Shown: one piece after another, positions 23,951-35,500 of the stretch | Position numbering within the stretch: position 1 is the stretch's first letter | How the letters are laid out: each line of letters begins with the position of its first letter | Assembly (NCBI GenBank): GCA_022432975.1 | Contig: CM039510.1 | Coordinates: 35,017,677-35,081,676 of the forward strand | Direction of reading: 5' to 3' | Length of the DNA stretch: 64,000 bases | Source of the DNA: Begonia masoniana | Taxonomy: Eukaryota; Streptophyta; Magnoliopsida; Cucurbitales; Begoniaceae | Position numbers and translations under genes: made by a program | Notes under the pieces: generated by a model | Told to the model about the DNA's origin: nothing | What the model saw: only the letters and a program-made list of their open reading frames with translations | Databases searched by the model: none

Positions 23951-25236
23951 TGTAACACCCGACAACTTCAGGTGAGGCTTATAGTTTATAGTTTAAACCA
24001 TACATTCATGCATCCATGTTAGTGTTGCATTCCTTACTAAGCATTAGGCTTATAGTTTAAACCTTATGATGTAGGTGACGAGTTTTCAGGTGAGGAACTC
24101 AAGGTTAATGAGAATGACTAAGCTTGGTTGCTGGAGGATGCTCAGGGTGACAGTGAAGGCTGGATAGGCGATTAAGCTCCCTGGTTATGCTCATAGTAAG
24201 TTAGAAAAGTTTACGATGAACAGATGACTAAATAGAACAGAATTTCTTATAACAATGAAATTTGGATTTGAAAAGCTTGTCTTTAGAGTCTGAATACGAT
24301 TTTAAGGATTTATGAATGGTTTGTTTTGCTTGAGTCTTCCGCTATGCGTATTTTGGATGAGTTTATGATTTTTACTCTTTGAGGTTTATGGTTACTAAGT
24401 TAAGATTCGGGTGAGTGGTGGTAATTTCCATCGGATGATGAAAGTGTTATTTTGTCATCTAGTGATCGGCAGATGTAGTGTCTAAGCCATCGGATGATGA
24501 AAGTGTTATTTTGTCATCTAGCGATCGGCAGATGTAGAGTGTTTAAGCCATCGGATGATGAAAATGTTATTTTGTCGTCTAGCGATCGGCAGATGTAGAG
24601 TGTTTAAGCCATTGGATGATGAGAGTGTTATTTTGTCGTCTAGTGATCGGCAGATGTAGTGTAATAAGTCACCGGATGATGAGGATGTAATTTGTCGTCT
24701 AGTGTTCGGCGGATGGAGTGTATTCCTTCACCGGATGATGTAAATGGTATTTTGTCGTCTAGCATTCGGTGGATGAAGTGTAATTCTTCACCGGATGATG
24801 TAAATGTTAATTTGTCGTCTAGTGACCGGATGATGTGAGTATTCTCTTATTGTTTAATGTCCAGGTAATGTTTTAAGTCGGTCACGTGAATCACACATGA
24901 CCACCGATCGATGTAGGGTAAATATGAACATCTAGTGGAGAATGTTCGGGATCGGGCGATGTCTTTAATTGGGCACGTGCAATGCCCGTGACCATCGGTG
25001 GATGTCTATTGCTGGTTGAGATCAGATGTGTCGCGTGGCGGACACGTGATCATCGGTCGATGTGAATCTATAATCCTATCGGTAGATGCAGATCAAGAGA
25101 TGTTTGAAAAAAAAAAAGAGAAAACAAAGAGGGAATAATATTAACACTAACAATGAACAAGGTGTAAGGAAGTAAGAATCAAATGATTAAGAGATTAAGT
25201 AATGAATTGTGTGGCGATTCTGTTGGGGTCGTTACA
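23951..25236 (+). mobile_element. Solo D-type LTR D', promoter region deleted (1.29 kb)
   Basis: TGTAACACCCGACAA at 23951 to GGGGTCGTTACA at 25236, flanked by cacag and cacac (4 of 5 bases match). The first 15 bases match LTR D/F, but the next sequence (cttcaggtgaggcttatag) corresponds to a position well inside the LTR, so the TATA, leader and donor-like modules are deleted. The acceptor-like module (about 24030-24085) and the motif arrays remain. Confidence 0.8.
24415..24845 (+). repeat. Motif array in LTR D'
   Basis: About seven units of roughly 60 bp built on 'cggatgatg...ttttgtcgtctagtgatcggcagatgtag', becoming more diverged to the right. Confidence 0.85.
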
Positions 25237-25652
25237 CACACTCACGACATATTACGTTAGTTAGCATAACATATCTCATAGAATCCCTCTCGGGGTGCTA
25301 CACACTAGCCACTCGCCCGATAAGGCTATTCTACTCGAAACCAAGTTGCATATCAGTTTTCTTATCTTCTTACATTTCGCATTCATAATTCAAAATATGC
25401 TAAAACTCGTATTTCGTAGTTTAAAAACATGATGCATGGCATTAAAATGCTTAAATCAAAACAACAACCAAACAAACAAATATCCCTACCGTTCCATGGT
25501 GTAGGTCCGAAGGCAACAAAAACACATATCCACTATTTACCTGAATTCCCCGCACGTGATAGCTTACTTCGACCCCTTTTCCCAGCAAGATATTGTCCGC
25601 TCTGGAGATTGGGCCGTAGCACAATATCCTCCCCTCACGGCTTTGTTTGGCG

Positions 25653-25735
25653 AGAACTTCCCGGAAGGTCACCCAACCTGGGATTGCTCTCGCCGAAGCA
25701 CTTTTAACTTCGGAGTTCTTATGGGATCCGTTGCC
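25653..25735 (-). repeat. 5S-rRNA-like domain, Cassandra LTR 1
   Basis: Read on the minus strand it matches the plant 5S rRNA internal-promoter region (GGGATCC...AACTCCGAAGTTAA, GGTGACC, GGGAAGT). The spacing is as in 5S, but changes such as AAAAGTGC for GCGTGC mark it as TRIM-derived and not a functional rRNA gene. Confidence 0.85.
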
Positions 25736-26099
25736 AATCGTGCTCCAAAACGCGTCTTACTATGTTGGGAGGGTCTCTTTACATATGTTTCATTTTCACA
25801 TACTTCCCCAAGCGATGTGAGATTGTGACGACCCCCTCTTTACGACCTGTCACCTTCCGGCTCTCCCGCGCGGACGTACCGCCATCCGGGTTCCGGTTCG
25901 TGCAGCCATCGTACCATACGTACACATCCGGGTCATCACAATCACCCCCCCTCGGGGGCCCAACGTCCTCGTTGGCCACATTTCCGGTTGGGTACAGGCT
26001 CTGATACCATTTGTAACGACCCCTTTTCCTAGCAAGATATTGTCCGCTCTGGGGATTGGGCCGTAGCACAATATCCTCCCCTCACGGCTTTGTTTGGCG

Positions 26100-26180
26100 A
26101 GAACTTCCCGGAAGGTCACCCAACCTGGAATTGCTCTCGCCGAAGCACTTTTAACTTCGGAGTTCTTATGGGATCCGTTG
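26100..26180 (-). repeat. 5S-rRNA-like domain, Cassandra LTR 2
   Basis: Same 5S-like block as in the first LTR, with small substitutions (tggaattg for tgggattg). Confidence 0.85.
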
Positions 26181-26546
26181 CCAATCGTACTCCAAAACGC
26201 GTCTTACTATGTTGGGAGGGTCTCTTTACATATGTTTCATTTCCACATACTTCCCCAAGCGATGTGAGATTGTGACGACCCCCTCTTTACGACCTGTCAC
26301 CTTCCGGCTCTCCCGCGCGGACGTACCGCCATCCGGGTTCCGGTTCGTGCAACCATCGTATCATACGTGCACATTCGGGTCATCACAATCACCCCCCCTC
26401 GGGGGCCCAACGTCCTCGTTGGCCACATTTTCGGTTGGGTACAGGCTCTGATACCATTTGTAACGACCCATTTTCCCAGCAAGATATTGTCCGCTCTGGG
26501 GATTGGGCCGCAGCCCAATATCCTCCCCTCACGGCTTTGTTTGGCA

Positions 26547-26628
26547 AGAACTTCCCGTAAGGTCACCCAACCTGAAATTGCTCTCGCCGAAGCACTTTTA
26601 ACTTCGGAGTTCTTATGGGATCCGTTGC
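26547..26628 (-). repeat. 5S-rRNA-like domain, Cassandra LTR 3
   Basis: Same block, slightly more diverged (cccgtaagg, ctgaaattg). Confidence 0.83.
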
Positions 26629-27192
26629 CAATTGTGCTCCAAAACGCGTCTTGCTATGATGGGAGGGTCACTTTACATATGTTTCATTTCCACATACTTC
26701 CCTAAGCGATGTGGGATTGTGAAGACCCCCTCTTTACGACCTGTCACCTTCCGGCTCGCCCGCGCGGACGTACCGCCATCCGGGTTCCGGTTCGTGCAGC
26801 CATCGTACCATACGTACACATCCGGGTCATCACAACCTCAATCACTTGCTCATTAACCTAACATTCATAAAGGAAAATAACTTAGAAACTATTAATCTAA
26901 CTCTAAGGAATGGATAAACTATAACTAACCATAAACCAAGCTACTATAAAGCCCTAAACCAAAATTTCCGAATTTTCTTACAATTTTTATCGTCCAATTT
27001 CAATCGGTCATAACTCCCTCGTTTTTCAACGGATTTCGACGTGCCACCCCATTCCGTAAACCTCTACACGTATACTATCCATTGAAACACTCAAATTTAA
27101 TAGCCAAACACCTATGGCCGATCGAACACAGCAAAACACAACCGAGGTACATTGATCAACAAAATAAGTTTTTTGCAATAACTTTCAAAGAC

Positions 27193-27195
<3 letters not shown>

Positions 27196-27231
<36 letters not shown>
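27196..27231 (+). repeat. Poly-A run at a truncation boundary
   Basis: About 36 consecutive A residues exactly where similarity to LTR A' ends. This could be a retrotransposed 3' end, simple expansion or a junction artefact. Confidence 0.9.
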
Positions 27232-27233
<2 letters not shown>

Positions 27234-27981
27234 AAACTTCCCTACAATTCACGCTTCAGTTTTCTATTCATCCTCCTAGTCTCGAAAAAGTGCTGTTGAA
27301 CGTTTGAAGATAGAAGCTGGGATCTTTTGATTTTTTAAACAAAACTGGCTGCCAATGCTTACATTACGCTTGGTGTATTGCCAAAATTCCTGGTTTTTAC
27401 GTTTTAGACTCTTCATAGACTTTCTCATTCGATATTGGAGCATTTCTTGAAGTGTAAATTTCGTCTCAAAAGTCAACATGTCATTGTCATATCCATCGAG
27501 CCTGTTACGCACCGACACCAAACTGTCAAGATTTGCTGTTGATGTTTGTTGCTTGCTGGCTGGATGATGCTGCAAGCTTCGCTTGCAGTCATTCTCTTCA
27601 GTTCTTCTGGTTCTCCTGCTCCCTACCCTCCAAAAAAAAAAAACAAAACAAAAAAAAAAAAAAAGCAATTCGCCTTAATAATAGTGTGTGTCATTACTGG
27701 ACCGGGGGATAGTTCTTCTTCTTCACTCATAATTACACCACCCGTTCACATAATCCAGAGACTAAGAAGTAAACAAACAGTTGCCCTTTTGGCTTTAAAG
27801 CACTTTGCACATAATTCCGATAGATCCCAGACCCCATTAATTTGTCTTGTGTGTCAAAATGCACTAGATAGATGTCTCGTTCTCTTTCAATGATGTTCCG
27901 TGAGATGAAGAAATAAACGGAGTTTTAACAATTAATCCCACACTTAGCCCTTTGAAGCAGGGCAAGCCAGGAATAGAAAGA
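27232..27981. other. Unassigned sequence up to the assembly gap
   Basis: About 750 bp with no recognisable family. A minus-strand frame (27668-27276) contains a charged segment (MLQYRMRKSMKSLKRKNQEF) that does not resemble the gypsy, copia or MULE proteins of this window. Its N-terminus is only a poly-T translation, so I do not call it a gene. A second A-rich tract lies at 27631-27664. It could be a captured gene fragment. Confidence 0.4.
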
Positions 27982-28081
27982 NNNNNNNNNNNNNNNNNNN
28001 NNNNNNNNNNNNNNNNNNNNNNNNNNNNNNNNNNNNNNNNNNNNNNNNNNNNNNNNNNNNNNNNNNNNNNNNNNNNNNNNN
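27982..28081. other. Assembly gap (100 N)
   Basis: Exactly 100 N, the conventional size for a gap of unknown length. Neighbouring sequences need not be adjacent in the genome. Confidence 0.99.
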
Positions 28082-28465
28082 AGTGTTTAGCCTGGGAAAG
28101 TTTAAAGGAAAAGTGAAGTAGGGCGTATGGCCTGCGATCGGACGCGAATCAGTAGGAGTTCGGGCGGCGCCAGAGCTCTGGGTACTGTAACCGAGAGTTC
28201 TGCGTTCGACCGCGAACAGGCTGCGTTCGGGCGCGGGAACAGTACCAAGTGTAAAAAAAAAACAAACTTTTATTTTTCCTATTCCAAATATTTTAACCCG
28301 ACATTTTTCGAGGTATTTTAAACGTATGGTAGGGCCCGTTTTACCATCAGATTTTGAGTGTTCGCAAAAACTCGAAAATTGTACAAAAATCATTTTAATT
28401 ACGTTGTAACGCGAGGTGGGTAGAAAGTTAGCACACCGGACCCGGGGCGGGTTCGGGGCGTTACA
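28082..28465 (+). repeat. 3' end of an A-like LTR
   Basis: Similar to the last 400 bp of LTR A ('gggtactgtaaccgagag', 'ttttaacccgacatttt', GGGGCGTTACA end at 28465). The palindromes are degraded (ctgcgatcggacgcg). The 5' side is lost in the gap. Confidence 0.7.
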
Positions 28466-28942
28466 GCGATCCGCCCGGGTCGGTAAAGGAGCCATTCTAT
28501 TGTTTTTAGAATAATAATCTATTAAAATGTTTTAATAATCCTCATTACCGTTAGCCCTCAGTGTTTTTCGACCATTGCGAATTTCGTTAAACTCGTGCTT
28601 AAATTATAACCCGTACCAGGCTTAAGTTCCACTGGGGAAGTACCCGAACTAAATTAAGAAATCATTCAGTTCCACCAAATTTATACTTTGCTTGTTAAAT
28701 TAATTAAAACAAAATAGTTTATTAACAACACTATCCTTTTATTTTCTCTCCAATGTTCCTTTCAAATTTAGATACAATCTAAGATCCCTAACTTAATTAA
28801 TCTAAAGCGGTACACATGAGGAAAAATTTCGGAGGTGGACACCAAGAGTGTACCAAATTAATCTAATAAAAATAGCTTCATCAAACAACAATAGTTCACA
28901 ATGGTTTATCAATTTTCAGCAATCAATAAACAACAAAATGGT
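28466..28942. other. Anonymous AT-rich sequence
   Basis: No coding frame, RNA gene or recognisable repeat seen. It is probably an unclassified decayed element between two LTR fragments. Confidence 0.4.
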
Positions 28943-29040
28943 AGTAACGACCCCGCTAGGAGTCGTCCACGTGTTAATAATCCTTTCATTAATCGTTTGC
29001 TTGACTTTTAATTATTATTACATTCACTACTATCAACCAA
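28943..29040 (-). repeat. Terminal fragment of a D-type LTR
   Basis: About 95 bp matching the reverse complement of the end of LTR D (GTAACGACCCC...CACGTGTT...CAAACGATTAATGAAAG read backwards). The first base of the TG terminus is mutated. Confidence 0.8.
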
Positions 29041-30438
29041 CAAAAGTGCCCCTATAAGCTCCACTTATACCCACTGCCACTGAAACGTAATGTAATGTAC
29101 TGTCACTGTATTCTGACAGTTTATGCATAGCATATGCATCACTGCATTTTATTCATGTTCTTACTTAGTTTTAGACTCATAGGTGAACTCCCTGTTGTAG
29201 GTACGGATCACGTGGATGAGGACTTTGTGTCTCAGTCCGACGAATAGGTGGCTGGTGGCTCGAGCTTTCGGGGGTGGTTGCGGCAGCCAGACATATTTCT
29301 ATCCCGAGGTTTAAGTTTTTAAAGTAAAGTTCATATCTGTAAACTCTACTGGGATTCTGGTGTTTTGTTTTTAAAACTCTGTTGAAAATTTGGATAATGT
29401 ATAGGTTTGGTGTCTAAGTTTTTAAACCTCTGTAATTGACAGTTGTATATATGTTTTGAAAACATTCTGGAACTGCTTGAGTTTTTCCTTTTTAGGTTGT
29501 GCATGGATGGTCTCGAATTTTAGAGCTATCCATGCAGTCTGTTTTCTTGAATCTCTGTCATTTGTAAAGTATGTTTTACAACTTTGTCTTGAATCGGGTT
29601 TTGAGGGTCTGAAACTTCTTATGCCTTCTGTTTTATACTCCCTGTTTATACGTCTTCCTGTTAAAAGTTGTCGAAATTTGCATTTAAAACTGCGTCTTTC
29701 GCTACGGTTTATTTACATCTTCCGCCTTTGTCACCCAGTCTACATCTTCCGCTCAGTTTCAATTACATCTACCGCCTTATGGCTACGTCCACCGCTCCGG
29801 TTTATATATGTCTTCCAGTTTATTTATGTCACCCACTCCTGTCACCCAGTCTATATCTTCCGTTAGTTTACTTACATCTACCGTCTGACATCATCCACCC
29901 ACATCTTCCGCCCAATTCACTTACATCTTCCGCCCAATTCACTTACATCTACCGCCTAACGTCATTCACCTACACCTTCTGCCCAATTCACTTACATCTA
30001 CCGCCTGACGTCATCCACCTACATCTTCCGCCAGTTCAACTACATCTTCCGCCCTACGTCACCCAATCCACATCTTCCGCCTTATATCACCTGATTCTGT
30101 CATTCACTGTAGCTTTCTCCTAGTATGCCTTTCAGTTTATATTTCTCATTTATTTTCACTGCATGTATTTTATCACGTTTTCCTCTGCATGCCCGTCGTC
30201 CATCCAGTCTTTTATTTAAACGTTCCAAGTATTCTGATTTCCTTCTGTCATTCATTCTGCAGTTCGATTTAACTGTTTCCCATTTTGTTTTTAAATCCAG
30301 AGAATGTTTTCTCTCTCTATAAAGTTTTAAGGGTTTGTTTTAAAGGTTCAGTCTGTTTATTCAAAAAAAAATAGTCCTTGTTTTGAATGTCCCGGAGTGA
30401 TGGCTCCTTGGACCCCGATCGGGTCGGGGGTTGTCACA
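29041..30438 (+). repeat. LTR G, 5'-truncated
   Basis: Plus-oriented LTR 3' part ending GGGGGTTGTCACA at 30438 and inserted into the left LTR of element E: the following atttt corresponds to attty in E, a candidate TSD. It contains a weak acceptor-like module (TTACTTAG...GACTCATAG...GTTGTAGG, 29161-29200) and a degenerate motif array. Its 5' end is not identified. Confidence 0.65.
29690..30090 (+). repeat. Array of 'acatcttccgcc' motifs in LTR G
   Basis: About 20 degenerate units of 18-25 bp, based on ttacatcttccgcc or ttacatctaccgcc, with 'tgacgtcatccacc' interspersed. The motif is the reverse complement of the CGGAAGATGTAA motif in LTR D. Confidence 0.85.
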
Positions 30439-32599
30439 ATTTTGCTCGAAAATTTCATGGCCGATCGATCGGCCCTTAGACAGCCGATCGATCGGCTGTG
30501 TAAAATAAGGGGGGTCATCGATCACCCCCACACCAGGCGATCGATCGCCCCTTGCGATCGATCACCAACCGATCTATCGCCCTTTTACAGGCGATCGATC
30601 GGCAGACTCTCTGGAATTTCCAAAGAGTCGCCTCTCTTTTACCGATCGATCGCCCCTCCTGGTGATCGATCGGCGGACTCTCTGGATTTTTGAAATCTAG
30701 AGAGCTGCTCCTCTTCTCTTCTTCCTCTTCCCTTTTCTTTCTCCCTTCGTTACCCTGCACACCATACTCACACACTTCACACTTCCACTCCATATCTTCA
30801 TCAATTTACCTCTAAATACATTTCATAACAACACTACTACCCATATACAATCCTCGCTCCACCAATCACTCAAAAACCGACTCAAAACATATTTAAAACG
30901 TAACCAAATTTCATAAAAACAAACCGCGTGGTTTCATTTAAATGAACTTTCCTTCAGTTTGAAAATATTAAAACATCACAAAATACTATCAATCCTCCAA
31001 AACACTATACATTATCCATCCAGATCCAATCATCCTAAAATGAGTCATCTATACAATTTTCCTATTATATTATCTATCAAAATCCCCAAAACATTTACTT
31101 ACATCCCCATGGGTCAAAATACGCATCGACTGCGCCAGCACACTCCCACGGGCCATCCTCCATCAACATGCTCATGCGTCGGGTGGAGGAACGTCGTCCT
31201 CACCTGTATCGAAGTTGCCTACACCATAGAAAATAAACTATGAGCTAAAGAGCTCAGCAAGTCTCGTAAATGAAGATGAATGCTATGCGTGCGGGGTTTG
31301 TAAAAACATGCATTTCTTTTTCATTGTTTAGTTACATAGCAGGAGGTGCCACCGAGGGTTGACTCACCAGATAGAGAGGGCACATCTCGCGGTTAGATAG
31401 CCCTTTCCATCTGTAGGGGGAAAACATGCTCCTCCTCTCAGGACAGCCATGTCTGAACCCCACCCCGACGTCACCGGGATTACATACATTTCATATCTTT
31501 TCATTAGGCGTTTCTTTTCATAAAAACATATGCGGAAATTCATTTTCTATGCTTTTCGAAAACATGGTGCATGAACATGGATCGTTCAATACGAGTAAAA
31601 ACATAGAACAATGCGTAAAAGAACCTAGGAAAGCATTCTAATCCATAATCAACCTAAACTACCCATCCTATCTCCTCGAAGCATCTGAATTCACCAAAAA
31701 CCTCGATCAACAACTATTGTTACGGTGTAAGCTAATCGGCCAAACAAAGCACGAAGACTTACCTCGCGTCCGTTGCAATTTAAGCTCCATCCACAAGCGT
31801 TGTTCACCTATGGCAATTCACAACATTCGTCATTAAATCGAGTCTAAATCATCGAGTTTTGAAAACTACAAACTCCTAACTAAAGAAAATTTCCTAAAAC
31901 TCTAATTTAACTCGTTGAGGCATTTTATTGAGCAATTCATGCTCGTGAATTTCTAAACCTCCATTAATGGGGTTTTTAAAACCTCCAACCACCCAAAACC
32001 TCAACAACCCTCATTAATTCTACTAATTCTTACCAACGACCATTATTACGCCCATTTGGGCAATAAACACGGTAAACCTATCGATTTCAAACTTTATTTC
32101 ACGTTTTTAACAAAACCCTAAATGAACTCTAACCGTATAACTCTGCGAAAACTAAAATCTAACGTTCTAAAACAGTAGATTCTTACCTAGGGTTGGGATT
32201 GAAGAAGAAAGCGCAAAGAAACGATCGTCGGAGAGGGAGCTTTGGTCGCTAGAGGAAGAAACGCGAGATGAAAATGTGAGAAATCGCGAGAGAAGGAAAT
32301 GCTCTTTGGAGATTTCGTGAAAATGCATAAGGGAGGTAGAGAATGTGATTTTTATTAAAATTTTGGTTTGCAAAATTACTTAATTGCCCCTCCATTGATT
32401 TTCTATTTTATTTCTTTACTTATCTCGATTTTTAGTTAACGATTTGTTTTCTTCAAATTTCCTTATTTCACCATAAATTCTAATTTATTATTAAGGCTCC
32501 ATTAAAACTTTCCGTTCGCAAAACGGACTTAATTTGACATATTTACAAAAATGCCATTATATATTGGAATAATAAAAGCCCGTAATACCAGGTGTTTCA
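30439..32599 (-). repeat. Element E 3' LTR, truncated
   Basis: Closely matches 46320-47257 plus 49718-50897 of the right LTR. It ends gtttca at 32599 where the right copy ends gttaca, so the terminus is mutated. It contains donor-like sites (about 31759 and 32182) and an acceptor-like module (31213-31270) read on the minus strand. Confidence 0.88.
30462..30680. repeat. GATCGATC palindrome cluster in E left LTR
   Basis: About ten GATCGATC-type palindromes (gccgatcgatcggc, ggcgatcgatcgcc and variants) in 220 bp. The matching cluster in the right LTR (46322-46510) has about seven. Confidence 0.88.
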
Positions 32600-35500
32600 T
32601 TCTATCCTCCTTAATTAAAATTTTGTCCTCAAAATTTTACTTTACAAACAGTTCCGGATACTTCGACATCTTATCCTGCTGCCTCTCCCAAGTAGCTTTC
32701 TCTACACCGTGATTCCACCATAGGACCTGTACCAGCAGGATTTCCTTATTGCGCAACACCTTGATAGAGGACTCTAAAATTTATACCGGCTTTTTCACGT
32801 AGGTTAGTGTTGGTTGCACCTCGATATCTCTTGTCTCGATGACGTGCGATGGATCATGCACGCATTTTCTGAGCATGGACACGTGAAACACATCGTGAAT
32901 ACCTTCCATGGACGTCAGAAGCTTTAACCTGTACGCCATAGTCCCGATTCTTTTCAAAATAGTAAAGGGCCCAACATAACGAGGGTTCAACTTGCCCCTT
33001 CTTCCGAACCGCATAACACATTTAAATGGAGAAATCTTCAAATATACTTCGTCACCCTCATTGAACTCCAATTCTATCCGTCTAGTGTCAGCATAACTCT
33101 TTTGGCGGCTCTATGCTACCTCGATACGTTGCCTGATAACAGTGATTTTCTCTGCGGTTTGCTATAAAATATCTGGGCCAACTACACTAGCCTCGCCGAC
33201 CTCATCCCAATATAGTGGGGACTTGCATTTTTGACCATACAACGCCTCATACGGAGCCATGCCAATCGTAGCCTAGAAGCTGTTGTTGTACGAGAATTCA
33301 ATCAAGGGCAAATATCGGCTCCACAAGCCCTGAAATTCCAGCACGCAAGATTTGAGCATATCCTCAAGAATCTGATTTGTTTTTTTTTTTCTGCCCGTCT
33401 GTCTGAGGATGAAACGCCGTGCTAAAACTGAACTGAGTTCCCATAGCCTTATGTAGACTCTTCCAGAAATTTGAAATAAACCTGGCATCTTTACCAGAGA
33501 CAATTAAAATGGGCACCCCGTGCAATCTGATAATCTCCTGCATATACAGCTCGTCAAGCTTATCCATAGAATATGTCATCTTCACTGATAGAAAGTGAAC
33601 CGACTTTGTCAAACGGCCCACTATCACCCAGATGCCATCGTGTCCCTTCGTTGTTCTCGGGAGTCCAACTATGAAATCCATGGAGATCTGCTCCCATTTC
33701 CACTCTGGAATCGGCAGTGGCTGTAAGGTTCCGGCTAGCCTTTGGTGTTCCGCCTTAACTTGATGACAAACCAGGCAGATTTCTACATACCTGGCAATCT
33801 CTCTCTTCATGTTCGGCCACCAGAAGTGTTGTCTCAGGTCTCTATACATTTTTGTGCTCCCCGAATGCACTGAGTATGCCGAGGAGTGTGCCTCAGTTAA
33901 GATCTCTCTCTTCAGCTCCTCATTGTTAAGCATGTACCACCTATGTCTGAATCTCAATATGCCATCATCCGACAAGCTAAAATCGGACAGGTCCTTAGAT
34001 GTCATGCTCAATCGATATCTCTCACTCTCCAAGTCTTCCTTCTGAGCCTCTCGGAGTTTATCAATTATTGTCGGCATAAGAGAAATGTTCGTGAGCATAG
34101 TGGACAACTCGGCCACAATCTCCACATCAAACCTCTCGATCTCAGACCTTAGCATTACCGACATTGATGCAAGCGAAGGCTGACTAGTAGAAGGCATCCT
34201 GCTCAAGGCGTCTGCGACTTTATTTGCTTTCCCTGGGTGGTATTTAATCTCAAAGTCATAATCTTTAACGAACTCCAACCACCTTCTTTGCCGCATATTA
34301 AGTTCTTTCGGCGTAAACAAATTTTTTAAGCTCTTGTGATCTGAGAACACCTCACACTGCTGCCCATACAAATAGTGTCTCCAAATTTTTAATGCAAAGA
34401 CAACTGCTGCAAGCTCCAGATCGTGTGTCAGATAATTTTGCTCATACGGCTTCAACTGCCTAGAAGCATAAGCAATTACTCTGCCCTCCTGCATCAATAC
34501 ACACCCCAGTCCAATCTTTGAAGCGTCGCAATAAATACTAAACTTATCGCCTTCAACAGGCAATGTTAACACTGGTGTTGTAGTTAACTTTCGTTTCAGC
34601 TCATTGAAGCTCCTTTCACATGCAGCAGACCATATGAACTTTTCATTTTTCCTAGTCAAACGCGAAAGAGGGATTGCGATCTTTGAAAATACCTCAATGA
34701 ACTTCCTGTAATATCCAGCTAATCTGAGAAACTTGCGTATCTCACGCACATTCTTAGGCTGCGGCTAATCCTTGACAACCTCAATCTTCGTCGGATCCAC
34801 CGAAATTCCCTCCTGAGATATCATATGGCCGAGAAAACTAATTCGATCTAGCCAAAACTCGCACTTAGAGAACTTCAGATACAATTGGTGCTAACATAAA
34901 ACTCTAAGAACAATTCGCAAATGCTCCTCGTGCTCTTCCTTTGTCTTTGAATAGATCAAGATGTCATCAATGAAGACGACGACAAACTTTTCTAGATACT
35001 CCTTTAAAACACGGTTCATCAAATCCATAAACGCTACAGGAGCATTCGTAAGTCCAAAAGACATCATAAGAAATTCGTAATGTCCATACCTCGTTCGAAA
35101 AGCCATTTTCTGAACATCTTCTCTCCGGACCTTCAACTGATAATAACCCGAGCGTAGGTCAATCCTCGAAAAAAATCGGGCACCCTGCAATTGATCAAAC
35201 AGGTCATCAATCCGGGGCAGTGGGTATTTATTCTTCACCGTTAGCTTATTCAACTCTCTGTAATCAACGCACATTCGGAGAGTTCCGTCCTTTTTCTTAA
35301 CAAACAAAATTGGCACACCCCAAGGAGAGAAACTGGGTCGAATGAACCCTTGTCTAATAACTCCTCTAACTGAGTCTTTAGCTCCTTTAGTTCAGCAGGT
35401 GCCAGTCTGTACGGATTCTTCGATACAGGCCCAAAGCCTGGATAAACATCAATGGTGAACTCGATCTCTCTATCTGGCAGTAATCCGGGAAGATCGTCGA

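Larger units (their letters stand above)
25565..26838 (-). mobile_element. Cassandra-type TRIM tandem: three LTRs and internal segments
   Basis: Three copies of a 447-bp unit starting at about 25565, 26012 and 26459. Each unit has a LTR of about 263 bp beginning TGTAACGACC (plus-strand view) and an internal part ending in 'ggctctgataccatt', the reverse complement of a tRNA-iMet primer site (25997-26011 and about 26444-26458). The element therefore reads on the minus strand. It encodes no protein. Each LTR contains 5S-rRNA-like sequence, the hallmark of Cassandra. The first unit lacks the TGTAAC start and the last internal segment is truncated at about 26838, so the array is bounded by breaks, not by clean element ends. 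Confidence 0.88.
22612..27195 (-). mobile_element. LTR A' (A-type LTR, minus), truncated, with two inserts
   Basis: Begins TGTAACGCCCCCGAAACC at 22612, the reverse complement of the end of LTR A at 22212. Collinear reverse-complement similarity to LTR A is clear at several points, for example 27010-27080 against about 5460-5530. It contains D' (23951-25236) and the Cassandra array (25565-26838). The promoter-proximal end (about 0.7-0.8 kb by comparison with LTR A) is missing: similarity stops at the poly-A run at 27196. The only flank visible is tgtag (22607-22611). Confidence 0.75.

Noticed and set aside
25653..26628. 5S rRNA genes
   Set aside because: The similarity covers only part of 5S, carries several substitutions, and sits in repeated LTRs with tRNA-iMet primer sites, which fits Cassandra TRIMs, not an rDNA array.
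25429..26856. Overlapping ORFs of 80-112 codons on both strands
   Set aside because: They fall in the Cassandra repeats, recur every 447 bp and are GC-rich noncoding TRIM sequence.
27276..27668. 130-codon minus-strand ORF as a real gene
   Set aside because: The first residues come from a poly-T tract and no family is recognised; kept only as unassigned sequence.
29456..30123. Plus-strand ORFs of 136 and 151 codons
   Set aside because: They translate the acatcttccgcc array of LTR G into periodic peptides; two frames are open for the same reason.
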